Source: Asaccharospora irregularis DSM 2635
GTDB lineage: Bacteria; Bacillota; Clostridia; Peptostreptococcales; Peptostreptococcaceae
DNA length: 64,000 nt
Direction: 5' to 3'
Assembly (NCBI RefSeq): GCF_900129815.1
Contig: NZ_FQWX01000004.1
Coordinates: 49,469-113,468, forward strand
Positions 44,432 to 53,769 of this stretch are shown in pieces. The notes under the pieces were generated by a model. The model saw only the letters and a list, made by a program, of their open reading frames with translations. It ran no database searches and had not been told where the DNA came from. Within the stretch, counting starts at the first letter, position 1. Every line of letters begins with the position of its first letter. The position numbers and the translations under genes were made by a program.

Positions 44432-44698
44432 ATGGCCACTGTTCAGACTCTAGACAAAATAAGAAAAAGCTTAGAGAAACATTTAGGCAAGAAGATATTG
44501 TTGAAAGCCAATAAAGGTAGAAAACAGATTATTACCAAAGAGGGTATTCTAGAGAAAGTTTATCCAAGCGTATTTGTTATAAAACTAGATGATGAGACTA
44601 ATGGATATTCTAGGGTATCTTACAGTTATTCAGATTTATTGACAGATAATGTAAAACTACAAGTGTTTAAAAATCAAGATAAATTAAAAATAAGTTAA
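44432..44698 (+). CDS. veg: Veg protein
   Basis: 88 residues from the ATG at 44432 (AAGGTGATATT upstream). The small basic protein matches Veg throughout: LDKIRKSLEKHLGKKILLKA, then GRKQIITKEGILEKVYPSVF. Veg is an abundant SH3-like protein linked to biofilm matrix and stress in Bacillus; its molecular role is not settled. It is monocistronic. Confidence 0.93.
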   Translation: MATVQTLDKIRKSLEKHLGKKILLKANKGRKQIITKEGILEKVYPSVFVIKLDDETNGYSRVSYSYSDLLTDNVKLQVFKNQDKLKIS

Positions 44699-44735
44699 AA
44701 ATTATACCTATTTAAAATAGGTGTAATTTTTTTTT
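44697..44735 (+). terminator. Terminator after veg
   Basis: AAATTATACCTATTT pairs with AAATAGGTGTAATTT and ends in nine or more T; it overlaps the veg stop region. Confidence 0.88.
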
Positions 44736-44790
44736 TGCTCTTTAAATATAAATATAGTGTGATATTTTATTTTTACAAGGGGGAGAAAAA

Positions 44791-46341
44791 ATGGAACTAA
44801 TTAAAGATATAATAAAGATAGACAATAGAGTAGAGTTTGGAAAGTTTCAAACTTTTATTGAGGCAGAGGCTGTTGTTCCGGATAAAAAATCAGACGTATA
44901 TGAAATCGTAAAAACAGAAGGGTACATAGCTATTAAGAAAATAGAAGTTACAGATGGCAAAATATTATGTAGAGGAAGCTTTAATTACAATGTACTTTAT
45001 GTAACAGATGATAAAAACTCAGTATCTAATGTAGATGGGAAAATAGAAATTAACGAAGTTATAGAAAAGGAAAATGTTGTTCAAGATATGGAATATATGC
45101 TATTTCCAGAAGTTGAACATATGGACTGTACTATAATGAACGAAAGAAAAATTAGAGTAGGTGCTCTTATGAATATAAGAGGAAGTTTATTTGAGAAACA
45201 AAGACTAGAGATAGTAAAAGATGTATCTCAAGTAGAAGGAATACAAAAGCACAGAAAAGAAATAAGTTATCAAGACATTGTTGGAATAGAGAAATCAGAA
45301 AGTGCTATAAGAGATACTATAACTATTAATACAGAGGAAGTTCAATCAATAATAAGTCTGAACCCTTGTGTCAAGGTAAAAGAAAGTAGAGTTGCAGATA
45401 ATAAGGTAATTGTTGGAGGAGTTTTAGAAATAAATCCACTAGCTTGTACTTATGATGGTGAGCTTGTTGAACTAGATAAGGTAGGAATAGAATTTACTCA
45501 ATTTGTAGAGGTAGCAGGTGCATATGACGGAATGGTAGAAGAGGTTCTGCTATTAATGTCAGACTTTAATTATACATTCAAACAAAATGAAGATAGTGCC
45601 ACAGGAATTCTAGAGGTAGATGCTACAGTTAACAGTAAAGTTAAGGTGACTGATGAGGTTACAAGAGAAGTATTACAGGATGCATACTCACCACAAAAAA
45701 TTATAAAATTTGATCAAAAGCCTATACAATTAAATAAGGTGTTGAGTACAAAATCAGTAAACTTTGTAGTAAGAGAGAGTATAAGAAATGACAATGATGA
45801 TATACAAATAAAGGAAATTGTTAGTGTATGCCCATCTATATCAATAGAGAATGCATATATAGAAAACGGAAAGAGTTATATACAAGGAATATTAAAAGTA
45901 GATATGCTCTATGTTCCTGTTGAAGGATTAAAATTAGTGTATAAAATAAGTGAGGAAATTCCGTTTGATCATGATATAGAAATAGATGATCTGACAGATA
46001 CGGCTACTGTATTTAATACAGTTTGTATAGAAAGGTTGGAGGTTGATTTAGGCAGAGATCAGATAGATTTAACTATAAAAGTAAAAAGATTTATCGAAGC
46101 CCTAGACAAAAAATCAGAAAACTTCATAGTTAAAGGAGAGGACCAAGGAGTATATGATTTATCCAAAGCACCAAGTATAATTGTTTATATATGCAAAGAG
46201 GGCGACAACCTTTGGAATATAGCCAAAAAATACAATACTACAGAAAATGAAATAGCTGAATTAAATGATATAAAAGCAGAGGATCCAATCAAGGCTGGCA
46301 AATGTTTAATATTAGAAAAAAACGTAGTTTGTGAGTGTTAA
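44791..46341 (+). CDS. sipL: Spore coat morphogenetic protein SipL (SPOCS repeats plus LysM)
   Basis: In this 516-residue protein repeated DUF3794/SPOCS beta domains fill about 1-440 (for example FEKQRLEIVKDVSQVEGIQK and the related VRESIRNDNDDIQIKEIVSV). A C-terminal LysM follows at about 468-513 (VYICKEGDNLWNIAKKYNTT). This layout and the position next to yabG/veg match C. difficile SipL, which binds the coat ATPase SpoIVA through its LysM and anchors the coat around the forespore. It is the functional counterpart of SpoVID. GGGGGAG precedes the ATG. Confidence 0.9.
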   Translation: MELIKDIIKIDNRVEFGKFQTFIEAEAVVPDKKSDVYEIVKTEGYIAIKKIEVTDGKILCRGSFNYNVLYVTDDKNSVSNVDGKIEINEVIEKENVVQDMEYMLFPEVEHMDCTIMNERKIRVGALMNIRGSLFEKQRLEIVKDVSQVEGIQKHRKEISYQDIVGIEKSESAIRDTITINTEEVQSIISLNPCVKVKESRVADNKVIVGGVLEINPLACTYDGELVELDKVGIEFTQFVEVAGAYDGMVEEVLLLMSDFNYTFKQNEDSATGILEVDATVNSKVKVTDEVTREVLQDAYSPQKIIKFDQKPIQLNKVLSTKSVNFVVRESIRNDNDDIQIKEIVSVCPSISIENAYIENGKSYIQGILKVDMLYVPVEGLKLVYKISEEIPFDHDIEIDDLTDTATVFNTVCIERLEVDLGRDQIDLTIKVKRFIEALDKKSENFIVKGEDQGVYDLSKAPSIIVYICKEGDNLWNIAKKYNTTENEIAELNDIKAEDPIKAGKCLILEKNVVCEC

Positions 46342-46349
46342 AAATGTAC

Positions 46350-46393
46350 AAAATAAAATAATAGGGGATTATAATCCCCTATTATTTTATTTT
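46350..46393. terminator. 44-bp perfect palindrome acting as terminator
   Basis: The two 22-bp arms meet with no loop at 46371/46372; the core is AATAGGGGATTATAATCCCC. T-rich ends on both strands would allow termination in either direction. It separates sipL from ispE. Confidence 0.85.
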
Positions 46394-46449
46394 TTGTAGT
46401 ATAATAGTAAATAATTAAAATGCATTATACTTTATACAAGGAGGCTAAA

Positions 46450-47340
46450 ATGAGTTCTATAGAATTAAAAAGTAGAGCAAAAATAAATTTATCAATAGAT
46501 GTTCTAGGAAGAGAACCTAATGGTTATCATTTAGTCGAGATGATAATGCAGACAATAAATTTATACGACATTATAAGAATAAAAGATATACCACATGGAG
46601 ATATAATTATAAAGACTGATAGCTCTGAAATACCTATAGATAGTGATAATATTGTTTATAGGGCTGTTAATTTACTTAAAAATCAATTTAGTATAGATAA
46701 AGGTGTAGAGATATTTATACAAAAAAATATACCAGTAGCAGCTGGTATGGCAGGTGGAAGCTCTAATGCGGCTGCGGCTTTAGTAGGACTTAATAAACTA
46801 TGGAAATTAAATTTATCAGAAAAAGAATTGCAAGATATTGGATTTAAGCTAGGAGCAGATGTACCGTTTTGTATATCAGGTAGTGCAGCTTTAGCAGAAG
46901 GTTTAGGAGAAAAATTAACGAGTATAAAAGGGTTACCACAGCATATAAATATACTAATATGCAAACCTGAATTATTTGTATCAACTAAGGAAGTCTATGA
47001 AGGGTTAAATCTCAATAAAATTCAGAATAGACCAAACAATGACTTGTTGTTAAGTCACTTAGAATGTGGTGATGTAAAATTTGTTGCAGAAAATATGGCA
47101 AACGTTCTTGAAGAAGTTACCTCTAAAAAATATAAAGAAATAAATGAAATTAAAAAAGTTATAATGATGAATAATGCATTAGGTTCTATGATGAGTGGAA
47201 GTGGACCGACAGTCTTTGGATTGTTTGAAAACAATGAAGATGCATCAAAATGTAAAGATGAGCTTATAAAAAAATACAGACAAGTGTATATTGTTAATAG
47301 TAGTGAAAAAGGAGTGGAAATCAGTGGAGAACTTAAATAA
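46450..47340 (+). CDS. ispE: 4-diphosphocytidyl-2-C-methyl-D-erythritol kinase
   Basis: 296 residues from the ATG at 46450, with AAGGAGG 7 nt upstream. GHMP kinase motifs: SRAKINLSIDVLGREPNGYH near 7-26, the ATP loop PVAAGMAGGSSNAAAALVGL near 93-112 and GSMMSGSGPTVFGLF near 256-270. It phosphorylates CDP-methylerythritol in the MEP isoprenoid pathway. The GntR regulator gene begins inside its last codons. Confidence 0.95.
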   Translation: MSSIELKSRAKINLSIDVLGREPNGYHLVEMIMQTINLYDIIRIKDIPHGDIIIKTDSSEIPIDSDNIVYRAVNLLKNQFSIDKGVEIFIQKNIPVAAGMAGGSSNAAAALVGLNKLWKLNLSEKELQDIGFKLGADVPFCISGSAALAEGLGEKLTSIKGLPQHINILICKPELFVSTKEVYEGLNLNKIQNRPNNDLLLSHLECGDVKFVAENMANVLEEVTSKKYKEINEIKKVIMMNNALGSMMSGSGPTVFGLFENNEDASKCKDELIKKYRQVYIVNSSEKGVEISGELK

Positions 47341-47995
47341 ATTAAACCTGGATGATTACAAACCATTAAGAGATGTGGTATTTGAAAGCTTGAGAGAGGC
47401 GATACTGGAGGGACAATTAAAACCAGGGCAAAGACTTATGGAAGTTCAATTAGCAGAACAACTAGGAGTTAGTAGAACACCTGTTAGAGAAGCTATAAGA
47501 AAGCTTGAATTAGAGGGGTTAGTTGTTATGCTACCTAGAAAAGGTGCTTATGTAGCAAATATGTCTTTGAAGGATATAATGGATGTTTTAGAAATTAGAT
47601 CAAGCCTAGAAGGTATGGCGGCATTTTTAGCGGCCGAAAGAATAAACGATGAGGATCTTAAACATTTAAAAGAAATAGCTGGAGAACTTGGACAAAATGA
47701 ATCTAACATAGAAGAGCTATTGAAAAAGGACGTTGAATTCCATGAATGTATATTTAAGGCTACAAACAATAAAAAGTTACATCAGTTAATAAATTCATTA
47801 TGGGAACAAGTTTACAGATTCAGAGTTAGTTATCTATCTGATTATGATGCTTTATTAAATATAGTAGAAGAGCATAAGATGATAGTTGAGGCTATAGAAC
47901 AAGGAGATAGTGAACTTGCTAAAAAGCGTGCTACAGAACATATTGAAAAGGCAGAACAGTTTATGCTGGATAAGGCTATGAACGACAAAGAATAA
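47324..47995 (+). CDS. GntR-family regulator, FCD (FadR) subgroup
   Basis: 223 residues from GTG 47324, which has GGAG 9 nt upstream and overlaps ispE by 17 nt. Winged helix at about 12-75 (LREAILEGQLKPGQRLMEVQ, GVSRTPVREAIRKLELEGLV). The FCD effector domain at 80-215 has metal/ligand residues in EFHECIFKATNNKKL and the final ATEHIEKAEQF. FCD regulators bind small organic acids. The target genes are not evident, and coupling to ispE may only be positional. Confidence 0.88.
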   Translation: MENLNKLNLDDYKPLRDVVFESLREAILEGQLKPGQRLMEVQLAEQLGVSRTPVREAIRKLELEGLVVMLPRKGAYVANMSLKDIMDVLEIRSSLEGMAAFLAAERINDEDLKHLKEIAGELGQNESNIEELLKKDVEFHECIFKATNNKKLHQLINSLWEQVYRFRVSYLSDYDALLNIVEEHKMIVEAIEQGDSELAKKRATEHIEKAEQFMLDKAMNDKE

Positions 47996-48018
47996 TAAAA
48001 AATATGCCTTATGAAATG

Positions 48019-48070
48019 TACCCTATAGAGTAGATATTTGAGTTAAGTATCTAATCTATAGGGTATTTTT
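48019..48070 (+). terminator. Terminator after the GntR gene
   Basis: TACCCTATAGA and TCTATAGGGTA form the base, with TAGATA/TATCTA above; TTTTTG follows. Confidence 0.85.
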
Positions 48071-48104
48071 GTATTGATAAATTAAATTATAATTAACATT
48101 TTGT

Positions 48105-48132
48105 GTATAAAGATAATAAAAGTGGGAATAAT
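48105..48132 (+). promoter_or_regulatory. SigF-type promoter of spoIIR
   Basis: GTATA at 48105-48109 and GGGAATAAT at 48124-48132 (14-nt gap) match the forespore SigF pattern GYATA / GGnrAnAnT. spoIIR is a SigF-dependent gene in studied spore formers. Confidence 0.7.
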
Positions 48133-48168
48133 TCAAGATAGAAAATATCTTGAGGGGAGTAGATATGA

Positions 48169-48846
48169 GTGAGAAAAATAAAAATTAGATTGGTAGCTAT
48201 GATATTCAGTTTAATATCTATAATATTAGTAATGACAATGTCTATAAATGCAGAGGCTAAGAAGATAAACCTGGCTTCAAAAAGTTATAAAAATAAATTA
48301 ATAAGATTTCATACTATAGCTAATAGCGACTCAGATGAGGATCAAGAACTTAAGCTAAAAGTTAGGGATGAAGTTATAAAATATTTAAAACCAAAGCTAG
48401 AGAAGTCTAGTAGTATAACAGAGAGCGAAAGAATTATAAAGCAAGAATATAGCAATTTAGAAAAAATAAGTAAGAATGTTATTTTAAAAAATGGATATAA
48501 CTATGATGTAAAGATCGGAATCGATTACAGTAATTTTCCAACTAAACAATACTCAAATATAGTCTTACCAGCGGGCAAATATAAAGCCTTGAAAATAATA
48601 ATAGGAGAAGGTAAGGGTAAGAATTGGTGGTGTGTTATGTTTCCTCCTCTATGTTTTGTAGATGAGGAAAGTGGAGTTATAGACAAAAAAACAGATAAAA
48701 AGCTTAAAGAAGTTTTAACAAAAGAAGAGTACGAATTGATAACTCAAAAAAATCAGAGTGAAGTTGGTAAAGTTAAAATGAAATTTAAAATAGTAGAAAT
48801 CATAGAAAAAATAGATGAAAAAGCTAAGATGAGTGAGATTATATAA
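48169..48846 (+). CDS. spoIIR: Stage II sporulation protein R
   Basis: The 225-residue protein starts at GTG 48169 (GAGGGG about 11 nt upstream; the ATG overlapping at 48165 meets an early stop). A signal/anchor helix lies at about 7-28, then the SpoIIR core: RFHTIANSDSDEDQELKLKV near 45-64 and KNWWCVMFPPLCFVDE near 146-161. SpoIIR is secreted from the forespore and triggers SpoIIGA to process pro-SigE in the mother cell. Confidence 0.94.
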   Translation: MRKIKIRLVAMIFSLISIILVMTMSINAEAKKINLASKSYKNKLIRFHTIANSDSDEDQELKLKVRDEVIKYLKPKLEKSSSITESERIIKQEYSNLEKISKNVILKNGYNYDVKIGIDYSNFPTKQYSNIVLPAGKYKALKIIIGEGKGKNWWCVMFPPLCFVDEESGVIDKKTDKKLKEVLTKEEYELITQKNQSEVGKVKMKFKIVEIIEKIDEKAKMSEII

Positions 48847-48976
48847 ATCTGAAATTATGTAAACTTGATAGTATATAAATATTTATTTTGATTGAAAACA
48901 TATTATTAATTATGGGAAAGCCAGTAATACTGGTTAAGTAAACTAAAAGATTAGTTAAAAGGGAGTGACTTTGATT

Positions 48977-49546
48977 ATGGACAGGTACTTTAAAGTATCA
49001 GCCGTACTGTTTGTATTACTTTTTATATTGATTCCTAATAACAGGGTACATGCTGTTGAAAGGAATGTACAATTGTTAAGGATAAGCATAGAAGGTAACG
49101 ATATTGACAAAGATAATACAAAAAAACAAGATATAGAAGTTACATCAAAGGTTAAACAGGCAAAACAAGAGAGAAGACAGATAATAAGCCTAACAAATGA
49201 TGAATTATTTCTACTTTCCAGGTTAGTTACAGGAGAGGCTAGAGGAGAAAGCTATGAAGGGCAGGTAGCTGTCGCTGCGGTGGTGATAAATAGAGTACAG
49301 GATGATAGATTTCCTGATACAATAAAAGATGTGATATACCAGAAGAACGCGTTTTCTGTGGTAAATGATGGAGCTATACACTTAAAGCCAACAGAATCGG
49401 CCTACAAGGCGGTAGAGGAGGCCATATATGGAGTTGACCCAACAGGTGAGTCAGTATACTTCTGGAACCCGGATATAGCCACATGTAAGTGGATAGAAAG
49501 ATTAAAACCACACTTGAGGATAGGAAATCATGTATTTGCAAAATAA
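48977..49546 (+). CDS. SleB-family cell wall hydrolase
   Basis: About 189 residues from the ATG at 48977; TTG 48971 and GTG 48965 are possible alternatives near the same GGGAG. A signal peptide covers about 1-25 (VSAVLFVLLFILIPNNRVHA). The Hydrolase_2 catalytic domain fills about 70-189: LLSRLVTGEARGESYEGQVA (catalytic glutamate), VVINRVQDDRFPDTIKDVIY, YFWNPDIATCKW. SleB-type enzymes are lytic transglycosylases that digest spore cortex peptidoglycan during germination. Without the N-terminal binding domain it could also be a vegetative remodeller. It follows spoIIR as in C. difficile. Confidence 0.87.
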   Translation: MDRYFKVSAVLFVLLFILIPNNRVHAVERNVQLLRISIEGNDIDKDNTKKQDIEVTSKVKQAKQERRQIISLTNDELFLLSRLVTGEARGESYEGQVAVAAVVINRVQDDRFPDTIKDVIYQKNAFSVVNDGAIHLKPTESAYKAVEEAIYGVDPTGESVYFWNPDIATCKWIERLKPHLRIGNHVFAK

Positions 49547-49598
49547 TACTAAGTAATATTAAAAGTAATATTAAAAATTAATATACAGAAGATTTAGG

Positions 49599-49628
49599 TA
49601 AAGGAGTTTTTCTCCTTTATTTTTTTTT
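49599..49628 (+). terminator. Terminator after the SleB-type gene
   Basis: TAAAGGAG and CTCCTTTA flank a short T-rich loop; a long T-run follows. Confidence 0.85.
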
Positions 49629-49716
49629 GAAAATAAACTATAATAATCAGTTAGATAATGAAATGCATATAATATTAAATATTAATAAATATATACAGCG
49701 GAAAGGTGATTATATT

Positions 49717-50790
49717 ATGGGCAAAATAAATGTAGCTTTAATATTTGGTGGGAAATCAGGGGAACATGAAGTTTCGCTGTTATCAACAAGTTCGATATAT
49801 AAATATATAGATAAAGAGAAATATAATGTTTTTACTATAGGAATAACTAAAGATGGAAAGTGGATGTACTATGATGGTAGTCCTGAAAATATTGAAAATG
49901 GAAGTTGGATTGATTTTGTAAATAAAAATGTGGAAATTAACTTAATTCCATCTGGAAACAAAGAAGTTGGTATTATATATGAGGATGGAAAAACAGAAAA
50001 GATAGATGTATTATTCCCGGTTTTACATGGACCATATGGAGAGGATGGTACTATTCAAGGTCTATTTGAGATGAGTGAGATACCTTATGTTGGGTGTGGA
50101 GTTTTAGCATCAAGTGTAGGTATGGATAAGATTGTTTGTAAAAAAGTATTTTCACAATTGGGATTGCCACAGGTGAATTACACAGATACAAATAGATGGT
50201 TATTTAATAAAGATGAAAAAACAGAGTTAGACTTAATAGAAGATAAGCTTGAATATCCTATATTCGTAAAACCGGCAAATTTAGGATCAAGTGTAGGTAT
50301 ATCAAAGGCCATAAACAGAGAAGAACTTTCAAGTGGAATAAAAGAGGCTTTAAAGTACGATAGTAGAATAGTTTTAGAACAAGGCGTAAATGCTAAGGAA
50401 ATAGAAGTTGCTGTTTTAGGGAATGAGGATGTAAGGGCATCTATAGCCGGAGAAATAAAACCTGCCAAGGATTTTTATGACTATGAAGATAAATATATAA
50501 ATGGTGCATCGACTTATGAAATACCTGCAAATATAAGTGAAGATGATATGAAGAATATAAGAGAAATGGCTATAAAAGCATTTAAAGGTATAGACGGGAG
50601 AGGTCTTTCTAGGGTAGACTTTTTTATAGATAGAAATTCTGGAGAGATTTTTATAAATGAAATAAATACTTTACCTGGATTTACAAATATAAGTATGTAT
50701 CCTAAAATGTGGGATAAAACAGGTTTAAAATATATAAACCTTATAGATGAATTAATACAATTAGCATTAGATTCAAAAAAGTTAAAGTAG
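49717..50790 (+). CDS. ddl: D-alanine--D-alanine ligase
   Basis: 357 residues from the ATG at 49717, preceded by GGAAAGGTGATTATATT; a 30-codon 5' extension of the frame has no ribosome site. ATP-grasp features: IFGGKSGEHEVSLLS near 8-22, FPVLHGPYGEDGTIQG, FVKPANLGSSVGISK near 185-199 and EINTLPGFTNISMYPKMW near 312-329. It joins two D-alanines for peptidoglycan. The segment of about 30 residues after the N-terminal motif suggests the longer VanA/DdlA-like subgroup. murI follows with a 9-nt gap. Confidence 0.94.
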   Translation: MGKINVALIFGGKSGEHEVSLLSTSSIYKYIDKEKYNVFTIGITKDGKWMYYDGSPENIENGSWIDFVNKNVEINLIPSGNKEVGIIYEDGKTEKIDVLFPVLHGPYGEDGTIQGLFEMSEIPYVGCGVLASSVGMDKIVCKKVFSQLGLPQVNYTDTNRWLFNKDEKTELDLIEDKLEYPIFVKPANLGSSVGISKAINREELSSGIKEALKYDSRIVLEQGVNAKEIEVAVLGNEDVRASIAGEIKPAKDFYDYEDKYINGASTYEIPANISEDDMKNIREMAIKAFKGIDGRGLSRVDFFIDRNSGEIFINEINTLPGFTNISMYPKMWDKTGLKYINLIDELIQLALDSKKLK

Positions 50791-50799
50791 GTGTGTAGA

Positions 50800-51609
50800 G
50801 TGAGTGATAGACCGATAGGAGTTTTTGATTCAGGATTAGGCGGATTGACTGTACTAAAAGAAATAGTAAAGATATTGCCAAATGAGAATATAGTTTATTT
50901 TGGAGATACAGCTAGGGTTCCTTATGGTCCAAGATCAAAGGAAACAGTAACAAAATATACTTTTCAAGCTATAAATTTTTTGAGAACTAAAAATGTAAAA
51001 GCTATAGTTATAGCTTGTAACACAGCAACAGCCAGAGCATTAGAAGAGGCACAGGATAAGTATGATATACCTATTTTAGGTGTAATAGAGGCAGGAGCTA
51101 GAACAGCCGTATATTCAACTAAAAATAAAGTAGTAGGGATTATAGGGACTGAAGGTACAATAAGTTCAAATGCATATAATCTTGAAATAGGAAAGCTTGA
51201 TAAGAGTATAAAAATAGTGTCAAAGGCGTGTCCTTTATTTGTTCCAATAGTAGAAGAAGGATGGTCAAATACAGATGTTGCCAGACTCACTGCTAAAAGA
51301 TATTTAGAGGAGCTAAAGGATGAAGGTATAGACTCCTTAGTTTTGGGCTGTACACACTATCCAATACTAAAAAGAACAATAGGAGAAGAAGTAGGAGAAG
51401 CTATAAAGTTAGTTAATCCTGCAAAAGAAACTGCTGAAGATTTAAAGAAAGTATTGGAAAAGTCAAATATTATAAACGATAATAATAGCGTTAGTGCAAA
51501 GTATGAATACTATGTATCTGATATTCATGAAAAATTTTCAAGCATAGCAAAAGAATTTTTAAAGAAAGATATAGAAGAAATACAAAAAATAGAAATACAA
51601 AAATATTAA
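50800..51609 (+). CDS. murI: Glutamate racemase
   Basis: 269 residues from GTG 50800, with AGGTG about 7 nt upstream. Catalytic cysteines lie in VIACNTATA near 70-78 and LGCTHYPIL near 180-188; the N-terminal PIGVFDSGLGGLTVLKEI is diagnostic. It supplies D-glutamate for the peptidoglycan stem. Coupling to ddl places both D-amino-acid steps in one transcript. Confidence 0.95.
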   Translation: MSDRPIGVFDSGLGGLTVLKEIVKILPNENIVYFGDTARVPYGPRSKETVTKYTFQAINFLRTKNVKAIVIACNTATARALEEAQDKYDIPILGVIEAGARTAVYSTKNKVVGIIGTEGTISSNAYNLEIGKLDKSIKIVSKACPLFVPIVEEGWSNTDVARLTAKRYLEELKDEGIDSLVLGCTHYPILKRTIGEEVGEAIKLVNPAKETAEDLKKVLEKSNIINDNNSVSAKYEYYVSDIHEKFSSIAKEFLKKDIEEIQKIEIQKY

Positions 51610-51645
51610 ATAAAAATATAAAAATATTAATATGAATCGACACAG

Positions 51646-51687
51646 GTATAAACTTTAGAGAAAATAAATCTAAAGTTTATACTTTTT
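51646..51687 (+). terminator. Terminator after ddl-murI
   Basis: GTATAAACTTTAGA and TCTAAAGTTTATAC form a 14-bp perfect stem; TTTTT follows. The ribosome site of the next gene (AGGAGG) starts directly after, so readthrough could feed it. Confidence 0.88.
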
Positions 51688-51701
51688 AGGAGGATAAACT
51701 T

Positions 51702-52106
51702 ATGTGTGTTAAAATTAATATTAAGACAACTCAATATGATAACAATGGAAATAAAGATATAATAAAAATTAGCTCTACAGGAAAATTGTACGAAAAGAAT
51801 GGAGATATATATATTCTTTACAAAGAAGAGGAAACTGGAATATCTAACACGATCAAGGTTTCAGACAATCAAGTAAGTATCAAAAGGTTTGGGAATATAA
51901 ACTCAAACATGGTATTTAAAAATGGTGAGAAAAATATAACTAAGTATAGAATGCAACAAGGTATATTTTTGATAGAAACTTATACTAATAATTTACATAT
52001 AAATATATATAAAAATAAGAGTATGAAAATTTATATAGACTATAATATAAAAATAAAAGATATTTTTGAAGGTAGAAATGAAGTAGATATAGAAATAAAT
52101 ATATAA
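51702..52106 (+). CDS. DUF1934-family protein (YwiB-like)
   Basis: The 134-residue beta-barrel protein follows the DUF1934 pattern: VKINIKTTQYDNNGNKDIIK, GKLYEKNGDIYILYKEEETG, then the RFGNINSNMVFKNGEKN strand and a C-terminal Y-x-I pattern (YIDYNIKI). The fold is lipocalin-like and the function unknown. AGGAGG precedes the ATG. Confidence 0.82.
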   Translation: MCVKINIKTTQYDNNGNKDIIKISSTGKLYEKNGDIYILYKEEETGISNTIKVSDNQVSIKRFGNINSNMVFKNGEKNITKYRMQQGIFLIETYTNNLHINIYKNKSMKIYIDYNIKIKDIFEGRNEVDIEINI

Positions 52107-52197
52107 AAATAACGTAAGTTTATACCTAATATTGCCGATAAAAATAAAATAATGGCAAATATAAATTTATGAAAATATGGTTATTAATATAAATTTT

Positions 52198-52227
52198 ATA
52201 AAGGTAGTGAAAAAACTACCTTTTATT
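52198..52227 (+). terminator. Terminator after the DUF1934 gene
   Basis: AAAGGTAGT and ACTACCTTT flank an A-rich loop; TTATTTAATTT follows. Confidence 0.75.
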
Positions 52228-52352
52228 TAATTTATTTGGTATTATTATATTTATACTAAACTTTAAATAATTGAAAATATACAAGGATTTGACGGTTTTA
52301 TATAGAAAATATACTTAAAAGTTAATAAAAACTAAGTGTAAGAGGGATAGGT

Positions 52353-53738
52353 ATGATATTTGATAAGGTATTAAGTACGATAAATAAATACAACTTAATA
52401 GAAAATGGAGACAAAATTGTCCTAGGACTATCTGGAGGACCTGACTCAGTTTGCTTGTTGCACATATTAAATAGATTAAAGCAACAAAAAAACATAGAAG
52501 TATATGCAGCTCATTTAAACCATCAGATAAGAGGAATAGAAGCACAAAAGGATGCTCTATATGTTTCAAAACTTTGTGAGGAAATGGGTACCACACTATT
52601 TATAAAGTCTATAGATGTACCTAAATACTGCGAAGAAAAGGGAATGTCATTAGAAGAAGGCGCGAGAAAACTAAGATATGAGATGTTTGATGAAATAAAA
52701 AACAAAACTAAATCTAATAAAATAGCTGTTGGACATAATTTAAATGATCAAGCTGAAACTGTTTTAATGCGTATAATGAGAGGAACAGGACTACAAGGGT
52801 TAAGAGGAATAGAGTACATAAGAGATGGAGTTATAATTAGACCTATTTTGGATGTAGAAAGAAGCCAAATAGAAGAATATTGTGAAAAAAATAATTTAAA
52901 TCCAAGAATCGATAAAACTAATCTAGAAGGAATATATACTAGAAACAAAATTAGACTAGAGTTATTGCCATACATGAAGGATAATTTTAATTCAAATGTA
53001 ATAGAATCTATAGTAAGAATGAGTAATAATTTAAAGTTAGACAGTGAATATATAGAACAAGAGGCAGAAATTAAGTTTAAAGAAGTGTGTAATTTACTAG
53101 AAGATAGCGTGGAAGTGGACTTAAAGGAATATGTTGATTTGCACGAAGCTATAAAAGTTAGAATTCTCAGAAGTAGTATAAAGTATATATTAGGGGATAC
53201 TAATTTTATTGATTATAAGCATATAGAGGATATTTTAGACTTGGAAAGTGATACTAAGATAGACAAAAAAATAATTCTTCCAAGAGGGATATTTGTATAT
53301 AGAAAAAAAGAAAGTATAATATTAACTAATAAAGAAATTATTGTTGAGGACATAGAGTTTAAGTATAATGTCCCTAGCAATGGATTTATAAAAATCAAAG
53401 AAATAAGAGAAATCATTGAAACACAAACAATGAGTATAGAAAGATACAAAAGCACTAGAGCAGATAAAGCATCTAAAGTATTTGATTTTAATAAGATAAA
53501 AGGGGGTATAGTTGTAAGAAGCAGAAAACAAGGAGACAAAATAAAGCTTACTATGGGAAGCAAAAAAATAAAGGATCTTTTTATAGATTTAAAAATTCCT
53601 AGAGATGACAGATGTAAAGTTCCTATAATACTAGATGAACAGGGAATAATATGTGTCGGAGAATATAAGGTAAGCGAAAATTATAAAATTGATGATAAAA
53701 CAAAAGAAGTCTTAAAGATTAGCTTTAAGAAATTGTAG
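52353..53738 (+). CDS. tilS: tRNA(Ile)-lysidine synthetase
   Basis: The 461-residue protein has the PP-loop ATPase motif LGLSGGPDSVCLLH near 24-37, then AAHLNHQIRG and VGHNLNDQAETVLMRIMRGT near 129-148, both TilS signatures. The C-terminal domains bind tRNA (IVVRSRKQGDKIKLTMGSKK near 389-408). It converts the C34 wobble of tRNA-Ile(CAU) to lysidine so it reads AUA, a codon used heavily in this window. ftsH starts 31 nt after the stop. Confidence 0.95.
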   Translation: MIFDKVLSTINKYNLIENGDKIVLGLSGGPDSVCLLHILNRLKQQKNIEVYAAHLNHQIRGIEAQKDALYVSKLCEEMGTTLFIKSIDVPKYCEEKGMSLEEGARKLRYEMFDEIKNKTKSNKIAVGHNLNDQAETVLMRIMRGTGLQGLRGIEYIRDGVIIRPILDVERSQIEEYCEKNNLNPRIDKTNLEGIYTRNKIRLELLPYMKDNFNSNVIESIVRMSNNLKLDSEYIEQEAEIKFKEVCNLLEDSVEVDLKEYVDLHEAIKVRILRSSIKYILGDTNFIDYKHIEDILDLESDTKIDKKIILPRGIFVYRKKESIILTNKEIIVEDIEFKYNVPSNGFIKIKEIREIIETQTMSIERYKSTRADKASKVFDFNKIKGGIVVRSRKQGDKIKLTMGSKKIKDLFIDLKIPRDDRCKVPIILDEQGIICVGEYKVSENYKIDDKTKEVLKISFKKL

Positions 53739-53769
53739 AATAAAACAACGTATGAAAGGAGGGCTTCTT

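Noticed and set aside
49627..49716. N-terminal extension of D-Ala-D-Ala ligase
   Set aside because: The first 30 codons lack a ribosome site and overlap the T-run of the previous terminator; the ATG at 49717 has AAAGGTGAT upstream.
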